DNA of 64,000 bases from Acidobacteriota bacterium (GTDB lineage Bacteria > Acidobacteriota > Terriglobia > Acidiferrales > UBA7541): NCBI GenBank assembly GCA_013289665.1, contig JABCZN010000003.1, positions 186,001 through 250,000 of the forward strand, read 5' to 3'. Within the stretch, counting starts at the first letter, position 1. Each line of letters starts with the position of its first letter. The translations under genes and the position numbers were made by a program. Below are positions 7,830 through 16,081 of this stretch, piece after piece. The notes beneath the pieces are model-generated. The model did no database searches, had not been told where the DNA came from, and saw nothing but the letters and a program-made list of their open reading frames with translations.

Positions 7830-9098
7830 ATGCCCACGCTGAGAATCAAACTCGGAAACCGGCTCGTCGGCACGATCACGAACGTCGTGACCGACAAGAA
7901 CATTTTTGTTTTTGATCCGGGATATATCGAAGACGAGCATCGCCCGGTGCTCAGCCTGAGCTATTACGATATCGAGCGAAAACTTATCACGCGGCCGCGC
8001 GAGGTTCAGCGGCGACTGCCTCCTTTTTTCTCGAATCTGTTACCCGAGCGCGATGGGATACTGCGCGACTATCTCGCGCAGCGTGCCGGAATCAGCCCGG
8101 AAAGAGAATTCCCGTTGTTGTGGCTTGTCGGCGCCGATCTGCCCGGTGCCGTGATCGCCGAAGACAACGAAGGACAACCGCTACCGCCGCCGGAAGAGAA
8201 ATCGGAAACGCGCGAAGCGAACAAGGAAGAAGTACTGCGTTTCTCTCTCGCCGGCGTTCAACTCAAATTCTCGGCGATGGGCCGGGGCGGAAAGCAACTT
8301 CGCATTCCGGTGCAGGGGCGGGACGGCCAGTGGATCGTGAAGCTGCCGTCGCCAAGATTTCCGAAGGTGCCGGAAAACGAGTTCGCGATGATGACGTTGG
8401 CCAGGGAAGTGGGAATCGACGTGCCGGAATTCGGGCTGATGCCGGTGGGCTCGATCGGAAATCTTCCGCCTGAATTCGCGGAAGGCAAAACGAACGCGTA
8501 CTTCATCCGGCGTTTCGACCGCGGGCCGGACGGAGAGCGGATTCACGCCGAAGACTTCAATCAGATCTACGGGCAGTATCCAGAACAGAAGTACGAGCAG
8601 CACGGATATACAGGCATGGCCAAAGACATCTGGGCGCTTCTCGGCGAGAGAGGCTTAACGGAATTCATTCGGCGCGTTATTTTCAATGCGGCCATCGGGA
8701 ACGCCGACATGCATTTGAAGAACTGGTCGCTACTTTATCGTGACGGCCGAACGCCAACGCTTGCGCCCGGTTACGACTATGTTTCGACGATGCGTTATCT
8801 GCCGGAACGGGGCTTGGGCTTGGCGCTCGCCCGAACAAAGGACGCATCCCGCCTGGACAATGAGCTTTTGGAAAAGGCATCGGTACAGGCGGGTGTTCCT
8901 CGCGGCCTGGTGAAGGACGTAGCACACGAAACTGCGCGTTCATTCATGCAAGAGTGGTCACAGCACAAGGCGGGATTGCCGATCGACGATCTGGGCCGCC
9001 GCAAGATCGACGAGCAACTCAAGCTTGTGCCCCTTTTCAAGGAACATTTCGGCACCGGAAAGCCAAAAAAAAGAGCAGCTAAACGGCACCCTAGATGA
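7830..9098 (+). CDS. hipA: HipA-type Ser/Thr kinase toxin
   Basis: A 422-aa persistence kinase of the PI3/4-kinase-like fold; E. coli HipA inactivates GltX by phosphorylation. The N-terminal subdomain (residues 1-100) carries LPPFFSNLLPE. The Gly-rich SLAGVQLKFSAMG loop and QWIVKLPSP lysine bind ATP. IGNADMHLKNWSLL holds the catalytic Asp, His and Asn, and LAPGYDYVST supplies the metal-binding Asp. All key residues are present, so it is probably active. Start set at ATG 7830, nine bases after AGAAGG, rather than at the TTG two codons earlier. The C-terminal KPKKRAAKRHPR tail is basic. Confidence 0.92.
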   Translation: MPTLRIKLGNRLVGTITNVVTDKNIFVFDPGYIEDEHRPVLSLSYYDIERKLITRPREVQRRLPPFFSNLLPERDGILRDYLAQRAGISPEREFPLLWLVGADLPGAVIAEDNEGQPLPPPEEKSETREANKEEVLRFSLAGVQLKFSAMGRGGKQLRIPVQGRDGQWIVKLPSPRFPKVPENEFAMMTLAREVGIDVPEFGLMPVGSIGNLPPEFAEGKTNAYFIRRFDRGPDGERIHAEDFNQIYGQYPEQKYEQHGYTGMAKDIWALLGERGLTEFIRRVIFNAAIGNADMHLKNWSLLYRDGRTPTLAPGYDYVSTMRYLPERGLGLALARTKDASRLDNELLEKASVQAGVPRGLVKDVAHETARSFMQEWSQHKAGLPIDDLGRRKIDEQLKLVPLFKEHFGTGKPKKRAAKRHPR

Positions 9099-9372
9099 CG
9101 ACCAGGGTACTAAACGAGTAAGCTATCGAATACTGAGGAGACCTACCGAATTGGGTTTTTGTAAGCGGCTGGCAAAAAAGTCAGTGCGTCAATTCTGGGG
9201 CAATGTAAATTCAGGATGGACTTGAAAGCTGTTGGAGCCTTAATAGATCGGTCTCAATCTCGGGAGCGGCGGGCTGCTTCCGCTTCGGTTGTATCATTCT
9301 GCGGTCGTAAGCCATGATGATTCGTACCTAGTTCATGAAGTTCACGGTTGGGGCTGTGCTTTTGCAAGACCT
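9099..9372. other. no recognisable gene between hipA and mazF
   Basis: 274 bases between convergent genes. I see no intact gene, no clear terminator hairpin with a T run, and no motif that identifies a remnant. Confidence 0.5.
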
Positions 9373-9705
9373 TTAACCTATCAGCGCTCGAATTTTGGCG
9401 CGCACTTCCCGAAGCTCAGCCACCGATATGATCCCTTTGCGCTTGGCTCTCCTCTTGCGCCAATCCAAGCTCTTGACTTGATCTGCCAGAACCGCGCTTG
9501 GACTCGGCCCGGCAATCACCACTTCAAAGGGATAGTTCTTGATCTGCGTCGTCATCGGGCAGCAGACCATCAGACTGGTCTTCGCGTTATATGCGGCGGG
9601 GCTCAACACAACTGCGGGCCGGTGCCCAGCCTGTTCATGTCCAGTCTGTGGGTCGAAGCTGATCCAGACTATGTCCCCAGCGTCGGGCACATAGGGCTGC
9701 GCCAT
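9373..9705 (-). CDS. mazF: MazF/PemK-family mRNA interferase toxin
   Basis: A 110-aa endoribonuclease toxin. It opens with PDAGDIVWISFDPQTGHEQAGHRPAVVLSP, the family's first strands with the conserved Gly-x-Glu-Gln-x-Gly-x-Arg-Pro stretch (the Arg is catalytic). VCCPMTTQIKNYPFEV carries the conserved Thr, and VLADQVKSLDWRKR the later core strand. Length is normal. Its ATG overlaps the last base of the antitoxin stop (TAATG), so translation is coupled. Cleavage sequence cannot be predicted. Confidence 0.93.
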   Translation of the reverse strand: MAQPYVPDAGDIVWISFDPQTGHEQAGHRPAVVLSPAAYNAKTSLMVCCPMTTQIKNYPFEVVIAGPSPSAVLADQVKSLDWRKRRAKRKGIISVAELREVRAKIRALIG

Positions 9706-9947
9706 TACAACTCCTCTTTGCCAACAGGTTTGCCGAAATCCGCCTCGCCATGCAAATTCTCACGAGTAATCCCCTTCACAAGCTCGGTCAAATCATATTC
9801 CTTGCGCTGTGCTGGCTCGATGACGATGCGCCCGGACTCTTCGCGCACGTCAACGACATCGTCCAGATCCAGATGGGCCGCCTCCATGATGGCAGCGGGA
9901 ATTCGCACCGAGGCGCTGTTGCCCCATTTCTTGACCACCGTCCTCAT
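9705..9947 (-). CDS. mazE: MazE-family antitoxin (AbrB-like)
   Basis: An 80-aa antitoxin. MRTVVKKWGNSASVRIPAAI is the swapped-hairpin AbrB/MazE DNA-binding fold; the following VVDVREESGRIVIEP strand completes it, and the acidic C-terminus (DLTELVKGI… EADFGKPVGKEEL) is what wraps the toxin. The open frame extends 19 codons further upstream, but the added residues are not family-like, so the ATG at 9947 is the better start. It is the first gene of the pair and should autorepress. Confidence 0.92.
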   Translation of the reverse strand: MRTVVKKWGNSASVRIPAAIMEAAHLDLDDVVDVREESGRIVIEPAQRKEYDLTELVKGITRENLHGEADFGKPVGKEEL

Positions 9948-10075
9948 ATCGTCATTGCCCGCTGTATCGACATTGCAGCGACATTTTGTCAGGAATTCAG
10001 GCATGTGTCAACAATGTCGATACTGTGCACGAACTGTGCAAGAATCCAACCTTTTCAGTTCATTGGGGTTAGCTT

Positions 10076-10285
10076 TTGAGCGAAAGCAGATTCCCCGATT
10101 TGTTGGAAACGTTAGTGCTTAAAGGTCTCCAGTGGCATCAGAGTCTCCAGGGAGCCACCTTTCACATCGAACATATCATCCCGAGATCGAGGGGCGGCGA
10201 ATCCACTTTGGAAAACCTCGCCTTAGCATGCCCCGGATGCAACCTGCATAAAGCCGACAGAACAATGGCCGTATACACGTTATGA
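10076..10285 (+). pseudogene. HNH endonuclease remnant
   Basis: About 69 codons that match the middle of a small HNH nuclease: WHQSLQGATFHIEHIIPRSR with the catalytic His pair, then GGESTLENLALACPGCNLHKADR with the second zinc-type CxxC and the final His. The preceding CxxC knuckle (normally CEYC before the WHQS stretch) is absent, replaced by VLKGLQ, and the C-terminal RLFHPR-type end is missing. No good start codon or ribosome site exists. Both ends are lost, so it should be inactive. Confidence 0.75.
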
Positions 10286-10518
10286 ATTCCAGAACCGACG
10301 TGATCATTAAGGACCCCAGGAATCCTGGGGGGCACACCCGTATGCCGGGGAACACGCGTGCCCTTCAAGAATCTGTTCGATTATCTGGAGGGCGGCCATA
10401 CTCTGGATTCTGGACGGGTTTCCGTCTGTGACTCAGGAGGCAGCCATCGCTGCCCTTGAGCATGCAAAGAATTGGTGATTGCCCAGACGCGATGAAGCTT
10501 TTGGTCCTTGCGGACTGA
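10282..10518 (+). pseudogene. decayed DUF433 antitoxin and start of a DUF5615 PIN-like toxin
   Basis: Reading three frames in turn rebuilds a DUF433 protein: DVIIKDP, then GGTPVCRGTRVPFKNLFDYL and EGGHTLD, then LDGFPSVTQEAAIAALEHAK, then ELVIAQTR before a stop at 10495. At least three frameshifts separate the pieces. ATG at 10492 overlaps that stop and opens MKLLVLAD before a stop at 10518, which resembles the MKLLLDE start of the DUF5615 toxins that normally follow DUF433. A hairpin-forming CCCCAGGAATCCTGGGG lies at 10314-10330 inside the first break. This is a dead toxin-antitoxin module. Confidence 0.65.
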
Positions 10519-10540
10519 TGGATTCCTGGAACCGCGGCGT

Positions 10541-10990
10541 TCAGCGTTTCAGGTTAATTGTGCCGCGACAATTCGCTGAGCCGCAGCAGCATGGAACCTG
10601 CACCGCATCGGGGGCATAGCGATAATCCACTGTGAGCTCTTCGCCACGGCGAATGCGCCGCTTGCTGTAATAGTTGATTGTTCCGCGCTCACGCTTGGTG
10701 AAGAGATTCGGATCGCAAGAATGATTGATGAGTTCGGAGCCGTTACCACCCACCGCCCCGTCAATCACCCAGCCGCGGGAGAGTTTCGCAAGATACATGC
10801 GCTTCGATCCCTTAGTCCGCTCGATCTGCCAGAACCGCCGTACGGCTTCGCGAATGGGAATCTTTTCGCCCGCATACTGAATCACCTGGCGCCGCGCTGG
10901 AATGGAATCCAACGCGAAGAGACCATTCCGGTCAATTTGCGAATTGCGCCTCTCCAGAAGGAAACGAGTATGCTTTTCAGAGATTTTCAT
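10541..10990 (-). CDS. SET-domain protein with post-SET cysteine motif
   Basis: A 149-aa protein built almost entirely of a SET domain, the fold of lysine methyltransferases. Visible in order: NGLFALDSIP (first SAM loop), SELINHSCDPN (the NHSC pseudoknot motif), RRGEELTVDYRY (catalytic Tyr region), and CCCGSANCRG, the post-SET zinc cluster that needs one Cys from the SET core. All diagnostic residues are kept. Start chosen at the ATG before KISEKHTRF, with a GCGGAG site; a TTG or ATG seven codons upstream is possible. Bacterial SET proteins may methylate histone-like or ribosomal proteins; the neighbouring lysine-rich 34-aa protein is a tempting but unproven substrate. Confidence 0.88.
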   Translation of the reverse strand: MKISEKHTRFLLERRNSQIDRNGLFALDSIPARRQVIQYAGEKIPIREAVRRFWQIERTKGSKRMYLAKLSRGWVIDGAVGGNGSELINHSCDPNLFTKRERGTINYYSKRRIRRGEELTVDYRYAPDAVQVPCCCGSANCRGTINLKR

Positions 10991-11061
10991 GGCTCCGCTT
11001 CTCTGCTGCAAAAAGGATCGAGGCCGGTGAGAATGACTCCGCCGGCCCCGTTAAACACTTC

Positions 11062-11077
11062 TTCTCCCGAAAGGGAG
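11062..11077 (-). terminator. short hairpin between the 34-aa gene and the SET gene
   Basis: A perfect 6-bp stem TCTCCC/GGGAGA closed by a four-base loop. On the minus strand it follows the small gene's stop by 7 bases and precedes the SET start by about 70. There is no T run, so it may be an attenuator or mRNA stabiliser more than a strong terminator. Confidence 0.45.
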
Positions 11078-11084
11078 ATTATCG

Positions 11085-11189
11085 CTATCCCTGAAACTTC
11101 ATATAAGTTTTGTTGACGACCCTCGTGGGTTTGGGAATTTTCCCCAGTGCCAGAGGCTTCGCGGGTTTCTTCGTTTCTTTCTTGGCCAT
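11085..11189 (-). CDS. small lysine-rich protein, 34 aa
   Basis: A short gene beginning MAKKETKKPAKPLALGKIPK. Ten of its 34 residues are lysine, and prolines are frequent, like the tails of bacterial histone H1-like proteins. Evidence that it is translated is the strong AAAGGAG ribosome site seven bases before ATG. It lies immediately upstream of the SET-domain gene on the same strand, so the two may be co-transcribed. No family is recognised. It could be a nucleic-acid-binding peptide, a basic tail target of the SET enzyme, or a chance frame with a good ribosome site. Confidence 0.5.
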   Translation of the reverse strand: MAKKETKKPAKPLALGKIPKPTRVVNKTYMKFQG

Positions 11190-11639
11190 AACTATCTCCT
11201 TTTGGTTTGCGGCTATTAAGCGCATCGACCAGTGAATTGGATTCAAGTTCCCGGGATACTGACAGAGAAAGTCGGAGTCTAACAAAGTCGTCTGAGCTGG
11301 CCAATTGCTTTCTTGCCCAGCCAGGCTCCCGAAATTCTCTCCCGGCAGTACGCCATAGTGCAATCTGGTGTCCAAAGCGCAGCGGTGTTTCCACGGATTC
11401 CAAGGCCAAGCAAACATTCGCCTTAAGCCTATTGCTGGAATGGAGGAGGGAGCGCCGTGGTCATTCGGGTCAATAATTAACCTTCGCTCGGTCATTTTTT
11501 AACCCTAAAATGCCAAACAACGGAAACGTACTATCAACAGGTAAAGGGAGAACAGAATTGAAGTCGGAATCAATTTCAGATTCTCAGGTAAGGCGGCGAC
11601 CAGTGCTTTCTCGTCGCCGTTCGGTACAACTTACTTAGC
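11190..11639. other. no recognisable gene
   Basis: 450 bases. Open frames on both strands exist but none shows family-like sequence or a convincing start. The promoter of the 34-aa gene should lie at the left edge. The right part may include the lost N-terminus of the PIN fragment that follows. Confidence 0.5.
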
Positions 11640-11933
11640 TCGATCCTCGAAGTCATCGAGTTTTATTCAGAAATGGTCGAACCGGTTTCCCTTGCTGGAA
11701 CTGTTTGCAAGGATCCCGACGATGACAAATTCCTGGAAGCGGCGATTGCCGCCGATGCTGACTACATCGTGAGCGGTGATGCGGCTCTTCTGAGACTCAA
11801 GTTCTCGCAAATGTGGCCTTCGGGGCGGCTTCCCGAAGTCGAGTCCGCTCGGACCCAACCAAGATCCTCTCCAGCCCCTTCAAATCTGGGCGCCCCTCTT
11901 TTGGAATCGCCCCCGGATAAATCTGTCGCCTGA
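11640..11933 (+). pseudogene. C-terminal fragment of a PIN-domain toxin
   Basis: The frame carries ILEVIEFYSEMVEP and then VCKDPDDDKFLEAAIAADAD and YIVSGDAALL, the C-terminal half of a COG1569-type PIN ribonuclease; the DPDDDKFL and SGDAALL acidic residues belong to the metal site. The N-terminal strand with the first catalytic Asp is not found upstream, and after LRLK the normal ending is replaced by about 35 proline- and serine-rich residues. With only half the active site it should be dead. No antitoxin partner is visible. Confidence 0.7.
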
Positions 11934-12134
11934 CCTCATTGCGATGCCTCGCACGCGTATATCCTTCACTCGTGGCCTTTTGGACACCTGCCCGCAGGCC
12001 GAGTTGGAATCAGCATCCGGCCGGGATAGACTTGAACTCCCTTCCTAGACAACCGGCATGCGCTTCCGGGCCGCCCCTTTCGGTCTTTCGGAACTGTGTC
12101 CGGACCAGAGCCTCCGCTCCCAAGTTGGAGTCCG

Positions 12135-14636
12135 ATGAAGGCGAAGTCTCTACTGAATCCTAAGGTGCAACTCGCCTTCGGGACCGCCATTCTTACCATG
12201 CTCGCCGTGGGCACGATCTCCTATCGCGCCTTGGCCGTATCAGGCGAACTCGACCAGTGGTTGGGGCACACCTACGAGGTTCTGGAAAACCTCCAGAAGC
12301 TCATGCTGGCAATGCAGAATGTCGAATCCAGCTTTCGCGGAATGGTGGTAACCGGCAAGGAATCCTATATCGATTCTTATCGCACCAGCATTAGAAGTGC
12401 AGAACAGTACGAGCTGACCATCCGTCGGTTAACGGTGGATAACCCCGCGCAGCAACGGCAACTTCCTGCTCTTGAAAGGCTGGCTGCCCGGATTGTTCAA
12501 TTCAACGACGGCATCATTCGCCTGCGCCTGAGCAAGGGATTCCAAGCGGCCGCTGACGCCATGGGCGACGGAACGGGTGCGCAGCCCATGGACGAGTTTC
12601 AAGCGATAATTCGCGACATGCAAGAAGAAGAGCTGCGATTGCTGGCGCTACGCAGTGCGGATGCGAGGCGGCGGTTGGATCAGGCCAAGGTGACGCTGGT
12701 TCTCGGCACCCTCATGGGATTGCTCACCGCCGGATTTGCGGTCTGGAGCGTGCAACGCGACAGTTTCGGGCGCTCGCTCGCGGCAGAGAAGCTCCGGGAG
12801 AGCGAAGAAAAATATCGCTCGCTCATTGATGGCGTGCAGGACTATGCCATCTTCACCCTCGATCCAGGCGGGAAAGTCGCAAGTTGGAATGCCGGTGCCG
12901 AACGCATCAAGGGCTACAAAGCCGAGGAGATCATCGGCCAGAATTTTTCCCGCTTCTATCCGCAGGCGGATATCGATGAAGGAAAGCCGGAAAAGGAGCT
13001 GCAGCTCGCGGTTACAAGCGGCAGGTCAGAAATAGAACACTGGCGCGTGCGAAAAGACGGGTCCCGGTTTTGGGCCAGTGTCGTCATCACCGCGGCACGC
13101 GATTCTGCGGGGCGCCTGCTCGGCTTCTCCGAGATCAGCCGGGACATCAGCGAACGCAAGGAAACGGAGGCGAAGTACCGCGGGCTGCTCGAAGCAGCTC
13201 CCGATGCCATGGTGGTTGTAAACGCCGCCGGTGAAATCGTCCTGCTGAACCTCCAGGCGGAGAAACAGCTCGGATACCACCGCGATGAGCTCGTCGGCCA
13301 GAAGGTGAAGAACATCATTCCAGAGGGTTTCGCGGAACGCCTCATCGCCGACGGCACACGAACCGCGGCGGACGCGCTGGCGCAGCAGATCGGTACGGGG
13401 ATTGAACTCATTGCACGGCGGAAGGACGGCAGCGATTTCCCCATCGAGATCATGTTGAGCCCACTCGAAAGCACCGAGGGCATCCTGGTGACCGCCGCCA
13501 TCCGCGACATCAGCGTGCGCAAGGCTGCAGAAGGGCACCTGGCGCAGATGGAGGGAAGGTACCGCGGGCTGCTGGAAGCCGCTCCGGATGCGATGGTGGT
13601 GGTGAACCAGAGCGGGGAGATCGTTCTGCTAAATGTCCAGGCGGAGAAACAGTTCGGATACCGGCGTGATGAACTCCTGGGACAGAAAGTGAAGAACATC
13701 ATTCCGGAGGGCTTTGCGGAACGCCTCATCGCGGACGGCACGCGTACAGCCGCGGAAGCGCTGGCGCAGCAGATCGGTACGGGAATCGAACTCCGAGGTC
13801 GGCGGAAATATGGAAGCGAGTTTCCAATCGAGATCATGCTGAGCCCGCTGGAAAGCCCCGAAGGGATTTTGGTCACCGCCGCCATCCGCGACATCACGGA
13901 ACGCAAGAAATCCGAGGAGCGGCTGGTGAAGACGGTGGGGGAACTGAAACGTTCCAACGACGAACTGCAGCAATTTGCCTATGTTGCCTCACACGATCTG
14001 CAGGAGCCGTTGCGCATGGTAGCCAGTTATACGCAGCTCCTGGCCAAACGCTATACGGGACTTCTGGACTCCGATGCCGATGAGTTCATCGCCTACGCTG
14101 TGGACGGATCTAAGCGCATGCAAGGGTTGATCCAGGACCTGCTTGCCTATTCACGCGCGGGCACAAATGGGAAGGATCTCCATCAGATCTCCAGCGAAAA
14201 GGCGCTGAAAGATGCCCTGGCAAACTTGCGGGCAACGATTCAAGACAGCGGCGCGCTTGTGACTCACGATCTGCTGCCAGTCATCACCACCGACGATACG
14301 CAATTGACCCAGGTATTTCAGAATCTCGTCGGGAACGCCATCAAATACCGCAGCGCCGAAGTACCTCGTGTACACGTCTCTGCCACGAAAAACGACCGCA
14401 AGGAATGGACCTTTTCCGTCCGGGACAATGGCCTGGGAATTGACCCGCAGTACTTCGAAAGGATCTTCGTCCTGTTCCAGCGCTTGCATGGGCGGAAAGA
14501 GTTCGAGGGCACGGGAATCGGGTTGACCATTTGCAAGAAGATCGTGGAGCGGCTGGGCGGAAGGATCTGGGTCGAGTCGCAACCCGAAAAGGGCTCGACC
14601 TTCTACTTTGCCCTGCCAGAAAGAGATGGCAAATGA
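12135..14636 (+). CDS. CHASE3-PAS-PAS-PAS sensor histidine kinase
   Basis: An 833-aa membrane sensor kinase. An N-terminal helix (about residues 10-32) and a second near 195-215 bracket a CHASE3-type periplasmic helical domain ([20 protein letters not shown]). Three PAS domains follow, at about 235-345, 348-465 and 475-595; the second and third are near-identical copies. The phosphoacceptor is in [15 protein letters not shown], the phytochrome-type H box, and the ATPase domain has [16 protein letters not shown] and [11 protein letters not shown]. Start chosen at ATG 12135 (TTGGAG upstream) rather than a GTG 13 codons earlier. It overlaps the receiver gene by 4 bases, so that receiver is its likely target. 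Confidence 0.93.
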   Translation: MKAKSLLNPKVQLAFGTAILTMLAVGTISYRALAVSGELDQWLGHTYEVLENLQKLMLAMQNVESSFRGMVVTGKESYIDSYRTSIRSAEQYELTIRRLTVDNPAQQRQLPALERLAARIVQFNDGIIRLRLSKGFQAAADAMGDGTGAQPMDEFQAIIRDMQEEELRLLALRSADARRRLDQAKVTLVLGTLMGLLTAGFAVWSVQRDSFGRSLAAEKLRESEEKYRSLIDGVQDYAIFTLDPGGKVASWNAGAERIKGYKAEEIIGQNFSRFYPQADIDEGKPEKELQLAVTSGRSEIEHWRVRKDGSRFWASVVITAARDSAGRLLGFSEISRDISERKETEAKYRGLLEAAPDAMVVVNAAGEIVLLNLQAEKQLGYHRDELVGQKVKNIIPEGFAERLIADGTRTAADALAQQIGTGIELIARRKDGSDFPIEIMLSPLESTEGILVTAAIRDISVRKAAEGHLAQMEGRYRGLLEAAPDAMVVVNQSGEIVLLNVQAEKQFGYRRDELLGQKVKNIIPEGFAERLIADGTRTAAEALAQQIGTGIELRGRRKYGSEFPIEIMLSPLESPEGILVTAAIRDITERKKSEERLVKTVGELKRSNDELQQFAYVASHDLQEPLRMVASYTQLLAKRYTGLLDSDADEFIAYAVDGSKRMQGLIQDLLAYSRAGTNGKDLHQISSEKALKDALANLRATIQDSGALVTHDLLPVITTDDTQLTQVFQNLVGNAIKYRSAEVPRVHVSATKNDRKEWTFSVRDNGLGIDPQYFERIFVLFQRLHGRKEFEGTGIGLTICKKIVERLGGRIWVESQPEKGSTFYFALPERDGK
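13176..13943 (+). repeat. tandem 384-base duplication of a PAS-encoding unit
   Basis: Two adjacent copies with a period of exactly 384 bases (128 codons): TACCGCGGGCTGCT recurs at 13176 and 13560, and both encode [36 protein letters not shown] and QQIGTGIEL. Differences are scattered and mostly synonymous or conservative, which points to a fairly recent internal duplication still under selection. Confidence 0.88.
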
Positions 14637-15094
14637 TGGAGTCGATTGGAACGGGCGCAGAACCTATCGAAGTTCTCCTGGTTGAGGATAGCCCCGGCGA
14701 TGTCCGGCTTACCCGGGAAGCGTTTAAAGATGCCAAGGTGCTTATCAACTTGCACGTCGCCTCGGACGGGGCGGAAGCAATGGCGTACCTGGGGCGCGAA
14801 GGGAAGTACGCCAGTGCTCCTCGCCCGGATCTGATCCTGCTCGATCTGAACCTGCCCAAGAAAGATGGCCGGGAGGTCTTGGCGGAACTCAAGGAGAGCC
14901 CGGCACTGAAGTGTATTCCAGTGGTCGTCTTGACGACCTCGGCATCCGAGGCAGATATCCAGGGGAGCTATCGGCAGCATGCCAACTGTTACATCACCAA
15001 ACCCGTGGACCTCGAGGGGTTCCTCAAAGTGGTGAAGAGCATTGATAGTTTCTGGTTGTCGGTGGTCAGGCTGCCAGGCGTACCGTGCTCATGA
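14633..15094 (+). CDS. Rcp1-like single-domain response regulator
   Basis: A 153-aa receiver with no output domain. [20 protein letters not shown] gives the acidic pair, [13 protein letters not shown] the phospho-accepting Asp, [13 protein letters not shown] the Thr switch, and [12 protein letters not shown] the conserved Lys. The SPGDVRL and [11 protein letters not shown] wording is typical of Rcp1-type partners of phytochrome-like kinases. Its ATG overlaps the kinase stop (ATGA), so the two are translationally coupled. It probably passes phosphate onward or acts by protein contact. Confidence 0.93.
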   Translation: MMESIGTGAEPIEVLLVEDSPGDVRLTREAFKDAKVLINLHVASDGAEAMAYLGREGKYASAPRPDLILLDLNLPKKDGREVLAELKESPALKCIPVVVLTTSASEADIQGSYRQHANCYITKPVDLEGFLKVVKSIDSFWLSVVRLPGVPCS

Positions 15095-15542
15095 TAACGC
15101 GGGGGACGCCCGTTTGCTGCGGAGGAGATGTTTGAGCACGGAGAAGCCGGGGAGTTTCAATTTGACGCGCCTGTTGCGCATGAGCCAAACCTTGCTTCAT
15201 GCGGGGAAAGGCGGACTTCGAGGAGCAAAACCAACCACAAACTGATAGTACCCCCTGTTGGGAAACCAAGACGGAACATTGCGGCTCTTTTGCGCTCGAG
15301 AGGACGATTTGCTCCCTAAACGGATCGGGGACTTGGCTAAAGGAGTGCGTACTTCTTTGGACATCAGAGAATTCGAATAGAGCACGAACTGCCTCATTTA
15401 GGGCAGTTGTGCGCGCCGTTTTAGTGAACTATGGCTCAGTGAATAGCAGGACGAGATTATTCGCCGCACGCTGCAGCCAGGATCGTTGACGACAGCAGTC
15501 AACCAGATCGGCGAAACGGAATATCGAACTACGGAGAATGTA
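15095..15542. other. gap without a recognised gene; one hairpin
   Basis: 448 bases between the receiver and the RsbRD-like gene. A 63-codon frame at 15128-15319 has a GGAGGAG abutting its ATG, but spacing and content are poor. AACTGCC/GGCAGTT at 15387-15408 can form a 7-bp stem with an 8-base loop and no T run. A promoter for the next genes probably lies in the final 100 bases. Confidence 0.4.
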
Positions 15543-16034
15543 ATGACCGAATCAACAAAGTTTGTGACCGGCCCTAGAGAGCGCGCCGGCGCGGTGGAGA
15601 GTGTGGCGGACATTCTCGAACGCGAACTCCCATCTTTGATTTCGGATTGGCTTACTCGCGTCGAGCAGGAACCGGAACTGACCTCTATACCGCTGGACTT
15701 TGACGACCGCACGGGCCATCTTCCTCATCTTCTGAACGACGTGATTGCGCGGTTGCGCCTGGACTCGGGGACGAAAGCTCCGATCTCCCGAGCCGCGGCC
15801 GAGCACGGAGAATTGCGGCGCAAGCAAGGCTACACAGTAGCGATGGCGGTGGAGGAATCCCGCTTGCTGCAGGTCACGATTTTCACGACCCTGCACAAAA
15901 ACGCCACGAACCTGGAATTCAGCCTGCTGCTTCCCGACATTGTGACGATCGCGGATGAGGTGGACGCGCAGTTGAAGGAGCAGATGCTGCGGTTCATGGC
16001 CGCGGATGCCGCCAAGATGGCCCGGGGCAAGTAG
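15543..16034 (+). CDS. RsbRD N-terminal-like sensor protein
   Basis: A 163-aa all-helical protein. ILERELPSLISDWLTRVEQE, followed by LPHLLNDVIARLRL and HGELRRKQGYTVAMAVEESRLL, resembles the RsbRD_N family, a helical sensory module found alone or in front of STAS domains and histidine kinases. The last helix (EVDAQLKEQMLRF) leads to a short basic tail. Start at ATG 15543 with GGAGA seven bases before. It sits 47 bases upstream of a GGDEF-EAL gene. A role as an adaptor in this signalling cluster is inference. Confidence 0.7.
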   Translation: MTESTKFVTGPRERAGAVESVADILERELPSLISDWLTRVEQEPELTSIPLDFDDRTGHLPHLLNDVIARLRLDSGTKAPISRAAAEHGELRRKQGYTVAMAVEESRLLQVTIFTTLHKNATNLEFSLLLPDIVTIADEVDAQLKEQMLRFMAADAAKMARGK

Positions 16035-16081
16035 CCCGTTTTTAACGATTGAGTCCAACGCCAAATCAGGAGCCAAGAGCT

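Noticed and set aside
12956..13957. A 333-codon minus-strand frame with internal repeats
   Set aside because: The repeats only mirror the duplicated PAS region of the kinase on the plus strand.
15128..15319. Possible 63-aa gene after the receiver
   Set aside because: GGAGGAG touches the ATG with almost no spacer, and the peptide shows no family or structure signal.
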